Numbered from the stretch's first letter, positions 46,721-60,402 are shown. The stretch is 64,000 bases of DNA from Acanthopleura granulata (GCA_016165875.1 JABBOT010000005.1:558001-622000); one strand, 5' to 3'. The notes: generated by a model from the sequence alone, not told the origin. Program-made: numbers and translations.

Positions 46721-48764
46721 CGTGGTTTAGAGAGACTGGTACTTAGAAGTGGATAACTGTCATGTTTTATAGCTCAAGCGAACACAACTTTGGCTGTTGG
46801 CTCTGCCAACAAACGCTTAGGCAAGATGAAAAAGGTCTACACCATTGTGCAGAATGAAAGCCGTTCAGGAAAGAGTTCACGCTGGCAATAAAACGACGGG
46901 AAAAGACGTGCGAAACACACAGGACTATGACCACATAATGTCAGGCGAAGGAAGGTTAACAGTGCCAAGTGTTGGTTTACGATGCCACCGAAGCGTTTTC
47001 ACATTGCCCTAGCTGCCGAGAGTCTAGCTCATTTACCAAACTTTGTCCAGACAAGTATCGCCCAAGCTGTTCAAAGTATACCTCATTTATAGCCTCTTTG
47101 GGAACTAATACCCTTATACAGTTTTACCTCGTTTTTCCCCCTATTAAAACTTGCTTCCAATTCCAATTTCAACTCGGCGTATGTAATTAGTCCTCCAGGA
47201 CTTCCAGGTCCTTCTTTACGGCCAGATTAACATGGCACATTCGTTACAAACTGGACTGGATACATACGCTCAACAACGCCACAGAATAACCGCTTCCGCT
47301 AAAATCAAGCCAAGGAAACAATTAGCAAAGTATTTAGGGAAAGCAAATCACTAATGTTCTATGCGCTCTTCTTAGGGCCTTGGAGCTCATTAACCAGCCT
47401 ATTTTCTCTTAATTGCCACAACTATTAAGGCGAGTGAAAGTTTTTCATTACACATAAAAATCAGAGCTAACAAAGAACGGGAGAGGCTTAGATCTCATTT
47501 CCTTATTGAATTAACAGGCCCGCAGATTTTTCAAGAGCAAACTGAAAAGTCACCTTTATCTGACTTTCGTGTAAATGTAAGCATTGTAAAATGACGTTTT
47601 GACTTCGATATGCAATCCTGGATCTCTTGCTTCAACAATTAGATTCTCATGCCTGGAATTTTATTAATAATAAAATTTTAATAATTTTGATAAAATTCTA
47701 ACTGATCTCGTTTGTGTGTCATGTATGTAGTGAAACGTTGCTACCTGATTATGCGTATCTGTGCAATTACATGACAGTGCTGAAGTATATGTTTGCGGCT
47801 AACGTTCGCTGCTGTGTGATATCATGAGAGTAGTGGAATATCAATAGTTCGTGGATAAGTAAAGGCCACAAAACTGAACTGACTGCTTTATCAACTGAAA
47901 AAATCTGCGCGGCACATTTCTGTTCCTTGATGTTCGGGCTACAAATGCGATTACCCCGAGTCTATCGCCTTTGTGGCATCTTTCCCTTCCATATATCAAT
48001 GGGTGCTAAGCTAATGTTTCCCTCAATGGGTAAATTACCGTGTGATCTCATTACACCTGCGGGCCGACTTTCAAGGATAGTATCTATATTGGCTTACGCA
48101 AACTTCCTTTAATCCAGTCATGTCAAGCTTATATTGTATATTAAACATGTAGCAGCGTTTGTGGGAAGGCTATTTTCTTCCTCGGTGGAAATTTAGCAAA
48201 AGGCCTATTTCTAAACTTCTGAAAGTTTTTTCTGACTAAGCCAAATGGCATATTGTTCTTGGCATGGACACTGCTCAACTCGTCGTTTGTCAGTCATCGA
48301 TGGGGAACAACAAATCCTTGAATTTTCCCATATTCACATCCTAATGACATGTCCTAAGTTGCACAGTAATTTCCCTCTCTGACGTGACGTCATGGTGTCA
48401 CGGTGCAATTGCAATCTATGCGCTCTAGCACTGCTGTATTTAGAAAACTTTACTAGTGGTTTACCAGTAGATGATAATCTTGCCATAGTTATTTTTTTCT
48501 CTTGTTTTGATTATGTTGTACGACACACTCAAGAATACTCCTTTTATTTGAAGGTAATTATCTGTCGGAAGGATTTCACCTCACTTTGCCGGTCACAAGT
48601 AGACATAGACCAACAGTCAAGTCGATGGCCTTTGGCTTGCACATGACTACAATAACAGGAACATGTTGGAAGAGACGACGTAACAAAAACGCTACCTTTC
48701 TGTTTAAATCCAGCCTTTATGTGCTTGGACACCGTCCCACTAATAGGATCCTGGAATATTGGCC
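46721..48764. other. Intergenic DNA, no gene recognised
   Basis: No gene. The stretch 47380-47600 is repeat-free and contains several TAATTG/ATTAAC-type homeodomain words; it is a candidate regulatory element only. A degenerate minus-oriented SINE end lies at about 48490-48545. Confidence 0.3.
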
Positions 48765-48950
48765 ACCGCCCCAGGTTGCTAGAGGCTGTGTAAGTTGTTA
48801 CTTCTTAAACACCTACATGAACAGTCAGAATGAATCCTTAACTGAGTTAAACTAGCAAGAGGTAAGTGTGACCATTTGCCAACCATCACACTGTCGTCGC
48901 TACTCTCGTTTTACTCTCTATGTTGTAGTGTTTTATATTATACTTGCCGT
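48765..48950 (+). repeat. Dispersed repeat R1, copy D
   Basis: GCTAGAGGCTGTGTAAGTTG, CATGAACAGTCAGAATGA and GTGTGACCATTTGCCAACCA, then TCACACTGTCGTCGCTACTC. It is the longest copy and overlaps similarity to both the 5' part (copy A) and the 3' part (copies B and C). Confidence 0.65.
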
Positions 48951-51900
48951 CATATTTGCTTAATGTATTGGTTTTTGAAGACATTTTGTCTTACCCAATT
49001 TAGTGGTGTTATAAATTCACCATTGTGTCAGTTCTGTTTGTAGATTCACTGTGCCAAGTACAGAGTTAGATAAACTGTCCTTAAGCGGACACCTCCAGAG
49101 AACAGATCACCAGAGAGACAGGGCGATAGCTGCTCCATTTTTTTATCCGGAAGAAAAAGTAGTCGAATGTGCCTGGGCGGTAATTTTCTTAAGTGATGGC
49201 AGGCGCTAGACCCTGTCCCAACGGATATCCCAGAAGATGTTACAGTAATGGACAGACCGTTCGACTTTTGACCGTAGTCTTTTTTCACTTTGTCCTGTGT
49301 GATTTCGGTATTCACTCGGTAATTCTATTGATTACTCCACCCTAGTTTTCATGGTTCCAGCATAAGGTGCGATTCTGCAAAGCCAATAATGGGTAAGGGT
49401 GAAGAAGGCAATACATACGAGTACTTAATTATTTGATTGGTATATCCTGCTCTTAACTTACTAGTAACTTACTGAATTGTGAGTGAGTTATCGTTTTTAT
49501 ACCAGAACTCTTTAGTGATAGGCTCAGCGTACAACCCTTGAACAGGAAACAGTTGACGAGTTGTCTTGCAAGAGATGAAGAGATGAATCGATCTAGATTG
49601 CTCAAAACAATAACTGAGACAAATGACTCTTTAACACACACAGGAGTCCTAATTGGAAAGAATAATGGTATTACCTCATGGAATGATTGAGACTTCATTT
49701 CTGGTCTTATTAATAAACGCAAATATTATTTTAAATGGTATATGAGCGAAATTAAATTAAGCTTTACCTGTTCCTTTTGTTTCTGACAACCACTCATACT
49801 AGGCTTCTAAACATAAGACAAGTTCGGATAAATTTCGGCCCGTAAAATATGTGCAATATATCGAAGATTTGAATTTTGGCCTAAAGTCAAAATTCATTTA
49901 ATGAAATGGGTGTGCTAAAAACACATAAAGCAATTCGGGTGTAAAATAAGGTTTTCGGAAAACACTGCTTGTTTGTCTTACATTCTACATGTAAAAAAGA
50001 CATGGTCTAATACCAGGAGAGGTTTTTGGCTTTACGACATTACCGTCAGAACGACAGCAAACCACACATTACTCAATCAATTTTTTATCACCTTATCCAA
50101 GATGGTGCCTGGACTGGCGCTCTGACATTTCACTTAAATCCACTAATCTACCTCTGTGGACGGGCAAAAACCTCACTAATGCACTTCAGTTTTACAGAAA
50201 CAGACAACAACAACTCACCAAATACAGGAAACATCATTGAGTTTTTTGTCTGCGGAGAACGTGAGTGTAGTTTTGGAGATATATGCACCGCTCTGGGAAA
50301 GGTAGCGGCGGCACGTAAGCAATCTCTCTTTCTTTTCTCTTTGCTCCGTAGGTGACGAACAGTAAAGCTGACGCGATGAAATATTCATAGCCAAATGTTT
50401 AAATCCGAAAGAATCATTTGTGAGACATGTTCTTGATTTAGGAGAGCGTAACTGTACAACAGCTTTACGTGTAGCATCCCAATGTGGTATAAACCGGCGC
50501 TAAGCCATTTGGCCCTGCCTCTCGTCTCTTCCATTAAGGAGCTGTGAGCCCCAATGTTTGAGTAACACTCCCGTCTCGTGTCCACAGCAAGTACTCTGGG
50601 AAAAAATCACCTAAAGGCTTCTATCTAGGACGAGGTAAATATTCTCATTTAACTTAAAGGCAAAATGATTGCAACTTGAGGTCTTCTTTTTTCTTCCTTT
50701 TCCAGTGGCCAATGAAAGGAACTATGGTCCACAGCCATGATTTAGATAGCAATTTAAACATCGTCTGACACGCAAATCGAAAAGCAGTCTGGACATCACA
50801 AGGAGGCATTTCCCACAACCCTGTACCATTTGTCCGCAAAAGAAGCCTTGATTTAGAAAAGCACGTGATGACGATATTGGTAATGACTGATTAGTTTTGG
50901 GTTTATTTGCTACATGTTTATCTAATGATTAAGTAGAGGCACTTTTGATTTGCAAAGACAAACAGTGATGGACATAAGTTTATTACATTTTCGATGATAT
51001 ATCACGATTTTTTAAAAAAGCTGTCACCATAGAATAGTTACTGTACTACGTCCCTGTGTGGAATGACACAAATGCTCAGCAATTATTTGCTTTGAATGTT
51101 TCTGCAGATTCGAAGAGGCAGGTACAATGTCTTGATCGATTGGATATTGATTCTCATTTAATATTGTTACATATTTTCTTAAAGAAGTCTCCGGTTGAGG
51201 CTCATATTCTTCATGACCAAATATCGTTTTGTAGTAAACACACACTCGTAATAAGAAAGAGTTTTGGATATTAGACAGGAGCATCCTCTGGGAGTGAACT
51301 CTCAAAATATGTTTAAGGAATATCTTAATTGAGGGAAATACATTTTCTAGACACATTTCTGTACTTTTTTATGCCTTATGAGACTCTAGCGTGCAGTAAT
51401 AAGCAACAAATTTGGCAGATGTGGGTAGTGGTGATGGACTCTGTGTCAGGACTGTACCATTCTAGATGATCTAGACTTGATGAGAACAGACGTGGAACAG
51501 CGGCTTGCCCATTTATCATGTTTTTTACATGCCAGCGGTTTTATACAGATAATTCATATATCATAAAGCAGACGCTTACTCGGATCACCCCTTCATTTAA
51601 CGTCTCACACGCCATTAAAATCCAGCCGCAATTTGGTAACGTTATAGTTTGCGGACCATCTAGACGGAAGGTATGTATTACGGTGGCTGCATGTTTGAGA
51701 ATCAAGCCTCCGGCGCATCAAACCGTTCTAATAAGCAGGAGATAACATTTGTATGTTTCCCAGAGCACGATTGTAATGGGATATTTGATGGATTGAATGG
51801 ATTATAAGAGTGGAGTAGATGAATGGGGAAACCCCCCCACCCTGTCATCATTTATCACAGATTCATTAACAGCGACCCCCCAGTTTCTGATCACAAATCA

Positions 51901-52179
51901 CCGAGATTTCTGACTGCCGGATTAGGAAGGACCGAGACGTTAAATGTTTACTGAATATGTAACTTATACCAGGAACTGATATCCTAATCGCTTAATGATG
52001 GTGGTGGGGTTTGTCAGCTGGAAGTAGAATGGTTAGTAGAAGAACGCTCAATGGTAAAACAGCACGGTTTTTGTTCTTACTATTACAATTCTCCAACCAT
52101 GTAATAACAAGTTAGTATCATTTACAACGAAATTCCCCGGAAATCCTCATACTATTCCCAGGTCTACCTCATTGGAAAT
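48951..52179. other. Intergenic DNA, no gene recognised
   Basis: Frames at 49046-49315 (minus) and 50026-50355 (plus) are open but unrecognised and lack convincing splice sites. The stretch at 50600-50870 is repeat-free and could be regulatory. Confidence 0.35.
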
Positions 52180-52880
52180 GAATCCAGAGAGAATGCTGAG
52201 GCCACTGAGAAAGAACCATAATGAGTTAACCACATGGAAATAAGCACTGAAAATGGACCACAAAGAGGAAACCCGGAGAAGATCTATCCGGCATTCGTAT
52301 ACCACTTGTTCGCCAGGAAAGAGTCTACGAGAAAAGAGCCATAGAGAAAGGAGGGCCATAAAGAAGGGACCGCAGAAACGGAACTATGTAAAAGATTCAG
52401 AGAGGATAAACCACACAGGCGGGGCAACGTGAGAAGAGAATCACAGAGAATAGACCAAGGAGTGCGGGTAGAAAGGAGGACAAGTGAGAAAGAACAAAAG
52501 AGACGAAACAACAGGAACAAAACAGCAGAAAGGTAGCAATAGAGGAGACACAGAGACGGTACAACTAAGAAAAAACCACACAGAAGGGACAACGGAGGGT
52601 AGAATCATAGGAAAGGAACAACAGGTAAGAAACCTGAGGGAAGGAACAACAGAGTAGAAACCAGAGAGAAGAACCCAAAGAACAGGAACAGTAGAGAAGA
52701 GACCAGAGAAAAGATAGCAACACAGAGGGGACCAAGGACAAGAGAACCACAGAAATGGAGCCAGAGACAAAATAACCACAGAGAAGGAACCACAGACAAG
52801 GGACCTCTGAATAGAGAACCACAAAGGAGCCGCTCGGAAGAGAACCATAACGAAGACAAGAGAACCACAGAGAAAAACTA
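52180..52880. repeat. Long purine-biased degenerate repeat
   Basis: The plus strand is built from variants of AGAGAACCACAGAGAAGGAA repeated roughly every 20-25 bases with few pyrimidines other than C. On the minus strand this reads as overlapping open frames rich in Leu, Ser, Phe and Trp in all phases, which is the mark of a repeat and not of a gene. The array continues weakly to about 53060. Confidence 0.8.
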
Positions 52881-53060
52881 AAGGTCATATCTTACATTCA
52901 CATACCACTCATTCATCGTAAAGAAAACCTTGGAGAGAGGGTCATGAAGAACTTATATCAGAGAAAGAACCACAGAGAAGAATGTAAGAAGGGAAGGCCC
53001 ATAGGAAAGGGGCCAGAGAAAAGGAACCAGAGGTAAGAAACCACAGAAAAGAGAACGAAA

Positions 53061-54330
53061 CAGAAAGTTTCCGTGATGGAGCCTCACGACGATGGACATG
53101 AAACGCTTCCTTGTATATAGATACTTTGCTTAACAAAGCATTTAAATCATGGTAGTTTGATTCCACAAAGTATTTTCAACTCAAGTCATTGGCGTAGAAC
53201 CTTCGTTTTATTACTTACAGTTTTAATAGCCTCTGAGATTAAATTGTAACCCATTGATCATAACAGAAGTGTTCATAATATGAAAATGTTGTATCCAAAA
53301 CACAACTATTAAAACACTTTGCAGAATGTTAAGTGTCATCAAACCTTGGAGCCTAAACGCAATAAAAATTCTCACACCACCCATTGTCAACTGACTCATA
53401 CAAATTGGTAAAATGTCCTTGTAATTCAATATGCACAACTCAGCTCATCACAAATACTGATCTACAGAATATGTAATAAATTCCTAAATATACTGGTATC
53501 TCTTTTCCAACTTATGGGGCGTCAGAAGTCCGTTACGCGAAGATTTGCCAGGCGGTTTTACATGTGACATTAGCCGGAAAAGATGCTTGATAAAATCAGT
53601 CAGAGATGTAGCATACATTTATAAGCGCACATGTAGGATTCCCAATCTAGTGTAATTGGCAACTGGTCAAAACTGGACTGGTTACTGTACGCAGAACAAT
53701 TGTAGTTATTACTGCACTTGATCATCTGCGTGTCATTGACTGATTGATTGTTGATTAACGCCGCACTTAGGAACTGATCACTTACACGACGGCACCTTTG
53801 CACAACTCTCTGCTGTAAACGATTCCGTGGCCAAAAATAAAAATAAACTGACGGCTGAACAATGGCCTTAAAGAACAGGCAGAGCGGACCAAGGTCAATC
53901 CCATTTTCCTCGAAGATATTAAAGACGGCAATTTCAATTGAGGCGGTATAAAAAAACATCCAAGCAGAAGATGTAAAGCTGGAATGTCACTGACGATAAC
54001 CGCCAAGGAATTCATGGATCGTTATCGAATTAGGCATCGAGAAGCTCTCGTCTTCCAATCTTCGGGGGCAGGAGTCGGGAGTGCAGTTACTCGGGTTGAT
54101 CATCGATCATCGAGAGTGAAATGTAGACTTCCACATTCATTACAGACATGGAAACAAATATTGAAAGATTGAAATCAACAAATCCGAAAGAGCACAACCA
54201 TTTTCCACTTAGGTTAAACTGCACGTAGAAGACACAAGATCCCGATTCTATTCGGGAACAGATCAAGCTGAATATTTAATCTTCAATGTTTCTCTTTCTT
54301 TTTGGACTGTCAGCAGCACTCACCCAGTGT
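53061..54330. other. Intergenic DNA, no gene recognised
   Basis: No gene recognised. A possible minus-oriented SINE remnant lies near 53745-53800. Confidence 0.35.
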
Positions 54331-54337
54331 GCGGGCG

Positions 54338-54490
54338 GTGTGATTGTGTGAGGCGTGCCGTCTGTTGATCGCACCGTGGGCAGTACACTATCATTGTGTG
54401 CAGCGTGAAGCCGGTTGGTAGGACACCTAACGGTACACTGTGACTGTGTGTGAGGTGTGGAGTCTGTTGGTCGGGTTGTTGTCAGTGCAA
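54338..54490. repeat. About 50-bp degenerate tandem repeat, three units
   Basis: TGATTGTGTGAGGCGTGCCG, TCATTGTGTGCAGCGTGAAG and TGACTGTGTGTGAGGTGTGG each begin a unit containing (T/G)GTTG(A/G)T and ending near CAGT(A/G)CA or GGTACA. Confidence 0.65.
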
Positions 54491-54499
54491 CTTGACCTC

Positions 54500-56810
54500 A
54501 TACGGCGTAATGTCTCAGATATGGAAATTGTTGTGCTAAATGAGATATCGTCGCGATGTGAAAGCGACGGCAAATCCCAAGCAAAGATCCACATCAGATA
54601 CAACCTTACGTATAAATAACACAAGAATGGCAAACTGATATTGATAGACTTACTATCCATTAACACAATTTCAAGTCCCAATTGTTGAGACCCTACACGG
54701 CTTGTATATATATTAGTAGTGTGTGCATAGGTACGTGCAGATCACTAGGTATCTCAGCCTATTTGCAACGTGTAGTGTCTTTATGCTTGAATTGAGACGT
54801 TTGTCGGTTTAAAACTCTTCAGCTGTTCAAAGGCTTCTAGATTTGACACATCGACTTAAGAAAAATATTGCATTATTGTTCTAAAATAGCGGCATTACGA
54901 TGTGCAGCATAAGGATGTGCAGTTTGAGGTTCCAATGACAAGTCATCGAAGCAAAAGGCTTAATTTAGCCGGATCGAATCAATTGTGTATGTATAGTATG
55001 GAAGGTGTTAACCGAAGTGTAGGAGAAACTGCTAGGATGTCGGGTGAGCCACGGCGACCTGGCCAGCAGGCCCGACCGGAACTGTCTGTCCCGCGCCGCT
55101 GGCTCAGGATTCCACGTAAAATGTGTCTTGATCCCTTGAATCCCTTTCGGTCCTCGGCACACTTCCCCGGGTCGGCGGATAAATTCCACGCCTAGAACTC
55201 CAACAGGCGAAAGTACCGAGGATTTACCGAGCGGGAACGAGAACTACAGATTGCACTAGACAGGACTTAATGGCCTATTGACTTTGGTAGGCTTGCCTGA
55301 CTTGCCGGTTAGCAACAGATCACAGGTGTTATTCCTGTTTTATAGTTCCCTGACGTCCTTGTCTACGACAGCGGTAATCCCACCATTTGTCCTCCAGGGC
55401 CAAACGGTTATCACGGACAGCCCAATATCAGTGGCGATACGATTTATTGACACGCACTCATTACAGACGGCGCGAGATCGTCATCACCAGCCATTACAGT
55501 GGATTTCTCCAGCGTCCTTAACAGAGCAGACAACACTGAAACGTTTACAACATTATCAGTGAAGGACAATTCTTAAAATAACGATTGAATTCATTGATCG
55601 ATTAATTAATAAACTGATTAATAAGAAGGTTTAGTTTGTTGTATGACCGTGGAATTTAATGGACTGAAGCTGTTTAACTGGCTAGTTCAGCCTCGTATCC
55701 TACCACCAGGGAGTGACTGTTGTACAGGCGATTGGGTTAACAGGCTGGACGAGTGGGATTCCTGCACAATTATATGGCTGGACAACTGATTATTTGAATT
55801 ATGAACGTACTATGAACATTTTTATTTAAGTAGTGTTACACCAATGCCAATCTATTCTTAACTTCAAGATTGGCTCCCGACACGAATTCTATTTGAATCG
55901 AAGTGACTGAATTAAGGGAAACCTTATTGTGATGCTGTTACACTGCATTATACCAGTACATCAAATTGTAATTATCAATTAAAGTTATCGTTTACGTTCA
56001 AATCAACTAGTTTACGTCTGTGGATCTATTCTCATCTATGGATTCGAGTTAACGTTTTTCTCGGTCAGGCAGAAGAATCCCGTCAATTACAAAATTTGGC
56101 TTTCTAAAACAGTACAAACTCTGAATATCTTCCTTTACACCAGTGATCGACGACATTAATAAAGCTTCCAAAGTTGTCACTCTTGTAAACGAATTCCTTA
56201 CTGGAACTTCCCAGGGGTTCGAGGCAGGGCATAAATAGAGGCCAGTTGGCCCAAATCCGCTTACAGAGGCATTGTGGCCGGCTAATGTAAATGCACCCAT
56301 AAATACCTGCAAATACATTCCCCTGCACAGAAGACTTCATTTGCCCCGCCTTTGCCCATCGCTCAGTCGACCACAGTATTTATATGTTTCATACTGTAGG
56401 CCTTCACCTGAAGGTGAAATAGACATCAGGCAGATGTGACTGAGATGAGAAACATGCGTGCGTCACTCAGAAACGTCACCGTGTAAATACTCATTAGGTG
56501 TTCATATCAAAGACATGAAAAAACTTTCGGCAAGTCTGTCATGCTTGACATTTCTTCTAACTGTTTGGGTACAATGACTCGGAAACAGTAGATAGAATAA
56601 CTGAATTGTTTGACATAACATTCATTTTAGACCTTAAATGAGAGTAATTTTTATGCCATTATTTACCACTTAAGCTATAAGTATACGTAATAGCTTTTGT
56701 TCAACATCAACCCACTGAATCCTGTTTGCTCCTTTTTTTAAATAAATGCTTGTAATGTACAAGTCATTGAAGTACACGCCAGTATCGTTCTCTTGTTAAA
56801 AATCAGCCGC
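54500..56810. other. Intergenic DNA, no gene recognised
   Basis: A GC- and CpG-richer island at about 55030-55260 stands out and is open on both strands (54902-55195 plus, 54965-55189 minus). It could be a first exon or promoter, but no motif supports this. Confidence 0.3.
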
Positions 56811-56814
56811 TAGG

Positions 56815-56905
56815 TATATTGCAGTCTCCTGTGGTATGAGTGAAATATTCTTGAGTACGGCGTAAAACACCCATCAAATAAATAGATAAATGAATAAATA
56901 AATCT
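56815..56905 (+). mobile_element. Family 1 SINE 3' end
   Basis: GAGTGAAATATTCTTGAGTA, CGGCGTAAAACACCCATCAA and an AATAAATAGATAAATGAATA tail. Confidence 0.75.
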
Positions 56906-57449
56906 TATCTTGTATTCTTTGATCTGCCCACAAATGATTGCCTCAACTGTCTGACTCTCGTCTTCAGCATGTTTTCTGGGCAAAGATTGCCATTGGTAAG
57001 GCTAATATGGGTAAATTATTTTAGTTTCATCATCTTTTTCTCTCCAAAATTATCCCCTGGCACACCGTAACATCTCTCAATGCTAGTCCTGTCCGTTATA
57101 ACCGCACTACATGCTGGTTTCTTCAACTTTCACACCGTTTCAACTTTCATCAAATCGTCAAACCCGAGATGATGTCAGGTTGGTAAGATATTTTTCGTTA
57201 CTGCATATATATTTTCGAGACAAAGGCATATATTTCACTCCATGTTGTGGGAATTACCTGACCATGTTTATCAATTCAGTTTTTGATAAAAGTAGACTAT
57301 TTTATATTTTGTGTTAGTGGTCATTGTAGAATGTATTTGCGTGTACTGGGTTAAAAGCCCAGTTTTTTGTATTTCAACCCGTGGAGAGAATACTTGCGCT
57401 GCATATTATAGACAATCATTTTTCCAGCAATCATCAGAGATCTTCCTGT

Positions 57450-57610
57450 TGTCACGGTTGAATGTGACTCCGCTCATGTCATGGCTGAATGTCACTCCGT
57501 TCCTGAGTTCATGACCACTGACGTGACGGATCGTCCTCATGTAACCTGGTGTCATGGCTGAATGTCACTCCGCTGATGTCATGTTTGACTCCGCTGCTTA
57601 GTTTATGACC
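57450..57610. repeat. Degenerate minisatellite, unit about 27 bp
   Basis: GTCATGGCTGAATGTCACTC and CGCT(C/G)ATGTCATG recur four times, with TTCATGACCACTGACGTGAC and TTTATGACCCCTGAC as a second alternating motif. Confidence 0.75.
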
Positions 57611-57619
57611 CCTGACATT

Positions 57620-58960
57620 CTGATACTCACAGTGTGTAACTAATTAATTATCTATGTGTAACACTTTTGTCTCTAAGCATATATATGTCACTTGCCTCCT
57701 GAGTAACAAGTCATTCCTACGAAATTTATATCTCTTTGGAACGTAAACAGCTTAAGACAGATAAACTGATGAATTCATCGTAGTAATCAGATCGCCGGTA
57801 TAATCAGTTACTTCATCAATGTTACTTTGTAACGGTAACGTACAGGAGTTTAATGGCAGCTGACACTATGTGCATGTGCGACTTCGAGCTGGTGGGGCTA
57901 GCAAGGTGCTGTTTTTAGGAGCAGTAGCATCTCGATAGGCAATGAACAACTTAATTGTTTTCGACAGGTTATAAAACTCAATACACACGAATAGCCGTTG
58001 CAAAATGATCAATAGAATGGCAATTACAACAACAGCAGCATACTGCCAGCGGAATTTGCATTAGAATGTGGGCGAATCATAACGAGTAATAATTGCTTCT
58101 GACACGAACACGCTCCTCTCGTGAACTCAAGTGATCCTTGCCTGTCCTTAACTTGTCTAAGTTGGTCATCTTGCAGATCACGTGGTATGGTCTGTCACTT
58201 GACTATCCGTGGACGCTGGGTAAATTGATTCCCGACATCGTCAGGACAAATCTAATTGTTTGAAGTGCGGTGTTAAGGAGTCCTAATCAACCAGCTAACC
58301 GTGCAAAACAGTGAAACCGTTGGTCGCTCGACGGCCAGGAGATGTGTATCTAGCTAGCACTGAATTTTTATGAGTTAGTCACTGAAGGTTGACATATACA
58401 TGATAATACAATATTAGGTTTCCTTAATTCGAAAAATTGCTGAAATGTAAAGGAATCTTAAATTCAAGAAAAAATACGAGCAGCTAGTTGGTATAAAGCT
58501 TTCCTCTCGATAGGCTTACAAGGCTCAGAAATGCAGATGTTTACTAAAACTTGTACGTGATGTCCCCTCGCAGATACAAACCCCTTATTAATACAGAAAA
58601 CCCCAAATACAGCAGAATAAAACGGTCCATTGAATGAAACAAATTACCCTCCATTCTAATAAACCTCTGTATTTCTCTTTCTTTGAAAGAAATCTTCAAA
58701 CTTATTATTCACTAACGCGAGTGAAGCATTTCGGTCTTTTTCTCCAGAGCATTTCTTCATCACAATTGCCTGGATGGCCGCAATAGCTCCTGGCAGTTAA
58801 TATGGAGATTAGCTACGACTCTCTCTACTCGTTCAAGGGCAAAATAAACTCGGTTGGTTTTGAACAAGACTTTCTATCATTCTGGCATTATGTTCAAAAG
58901 ATTACATCACCTTTAACTTTCATTTCGTTAGTTATTTAATATAGTTCATTTATTTTACTA
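57620..58960. other. Intergenic DNA, candidate regulatory stretches
   Basis: No gene. 57940-58110 and 58640-58810 are repeat-free and contain homeodomain-like TAATTG/CAATTA and octamer-like TTTGCAT words. This is suggestive of enhancers but unproven. Confidence 0.25.
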
Positions 58961-58964
58961 AAAA

Positions 58965-59210
58965 TTTTTAGCCCGCTAGCGCAGCGCAATGACCCAGAAG
59001 ACTCCTACCAATGCGGTCGCTGTGAGCTGAAGTCCAGTTCATGCTGGCTTCCTCTCCGCCGTACGTAGGAAGATCTGCCACCAATCTGCGGATGATCGTG
59101 GGTTTCCCCCAGGTTGTGCCCGGTTTCCTCCCACCATAATGCTGGCCGCCGTCGTATAAGTCAAACATTCTTGAGTACGGCGTAAAATCAAATAAATAAC
59201 AATCAAATAC
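58965..59210 (+). mobile_element. Family 1 SINE, nearly full length
   Basis: It begins inside the tRNA-like head (AGCGCAGCGCAATGACCC), passes through GCGGTCGCTGTGAGCTGAAG, GGTTTCCTCCCACCATAATG and CTTGAGTACGGCGTAAAATC, and ends in an AAATAAATAA tail. The 5' end of the head is truncated relative to 9091. Confidence 0.85.
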
Positions 59211-60402
59211 TTCTCGATATATAATGTTTCAAAGCCCAAGTGCAAGGCAACTAACAAGTGAATTGGTTTTTCGTGGTTAATTCGTTTGTTTGTCATTGCC
59301 TATTTTCTTTCCATGAACCATACGTTCCACAGAGAAGGCGCTATGACACCGCAAATATGTAGACAGCCTTACCTTTGTGACGCCGTTTCAGCTACATTTT
59401 TATAACGGCGATGCCTAAGAACTGACGGCTGTGACATTCCCGACAGGAAACGTAACTACGCATGAAAGTGATGTATGTGTTACACAGAGAAGGATACGAT
59501 ATCATAATTCACCATGACACCTTCTAACATGACTGCTTATCTTAAGGTCTGCATTATCCAGAACTAATGATCCGACAATGACAGCCTAAACTCCGCCACT
59601 CTGATAAATTTCAATACAGACTCTTCCTACTTCTTAAAGTAATAAATCAGAACAACATGCCCTAGGTTATTAATATGCCGAATGACTCGAACATCTACTT
59701 AACAAATAAAACTTGATGGTTGATATATCTAAGAGATAACGTAAATTGTCTCACCTTTATTGTTCAGACTGCCGCCTGTAACGTGGCCGAGAATCTGGCA
59801 ATTCCCATCAAAACCGGTGGCAGATGTTGTAGATGCAATGAAATGTCCAGTAAAGCAGACGTGTCGCTAGGGGTTCTTTATGGGGACATGTGTTTTGGAG
59901 GTTGAGCGTTACCAAAGCTTTGGACAACGTAGGTTGACAACACTCCTGCAATTAAGAAAACGTTGTCTTTATTGTCCTCATATCTTATACTTGCATTATC
60001 ATGTTTCTGGCACAAGAGTATGGCATTTTATTCTTTCCTTTTTTTGCTTTTTTTTTGGCCACGATATTAAAATGTCCTTTCGATATGTTTTCACACAACG
60101 TTGGTGGTCTAGCGAAATTACACTGAAACTATCTACCTCCAACAATCATTTTCAACATATTCGTGCTAACCATTGGAGTGAATTTGCGAATAAGGACTCC
60201 AGACAAGAAAATGACATTCAACTTAAAGTCACTTAATATGAATATACCCATGTTTGGTACAGTATTCTTATTTACTAACTCGCACTAAACCATTATTCAC
60301 ATTACCCACACTAAAACAAGGAAACAGTGTTGATATTATAGTTAATAAAAGAACTAAAAGTAGCATTTTCTACACTTAAAATGATTAAAAATGTTGACTT
60401 AC
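59211..60402. other. Intergenic DNA, no gene recognised
   Basis: No recognisable feature. The frame at 59880-60236 on the plus strand has no signature. Confidence 0.35.

Noticed and set aside
52147..52888. Several overlapping minus-strand hydrophobic proteins rich in Leu, Phe, Ser and Trp
   Set aside because: Open in all three frames over a purine repeat, so the hydrophobic residues only reflect TTC/CTT/TGG-rich codons.
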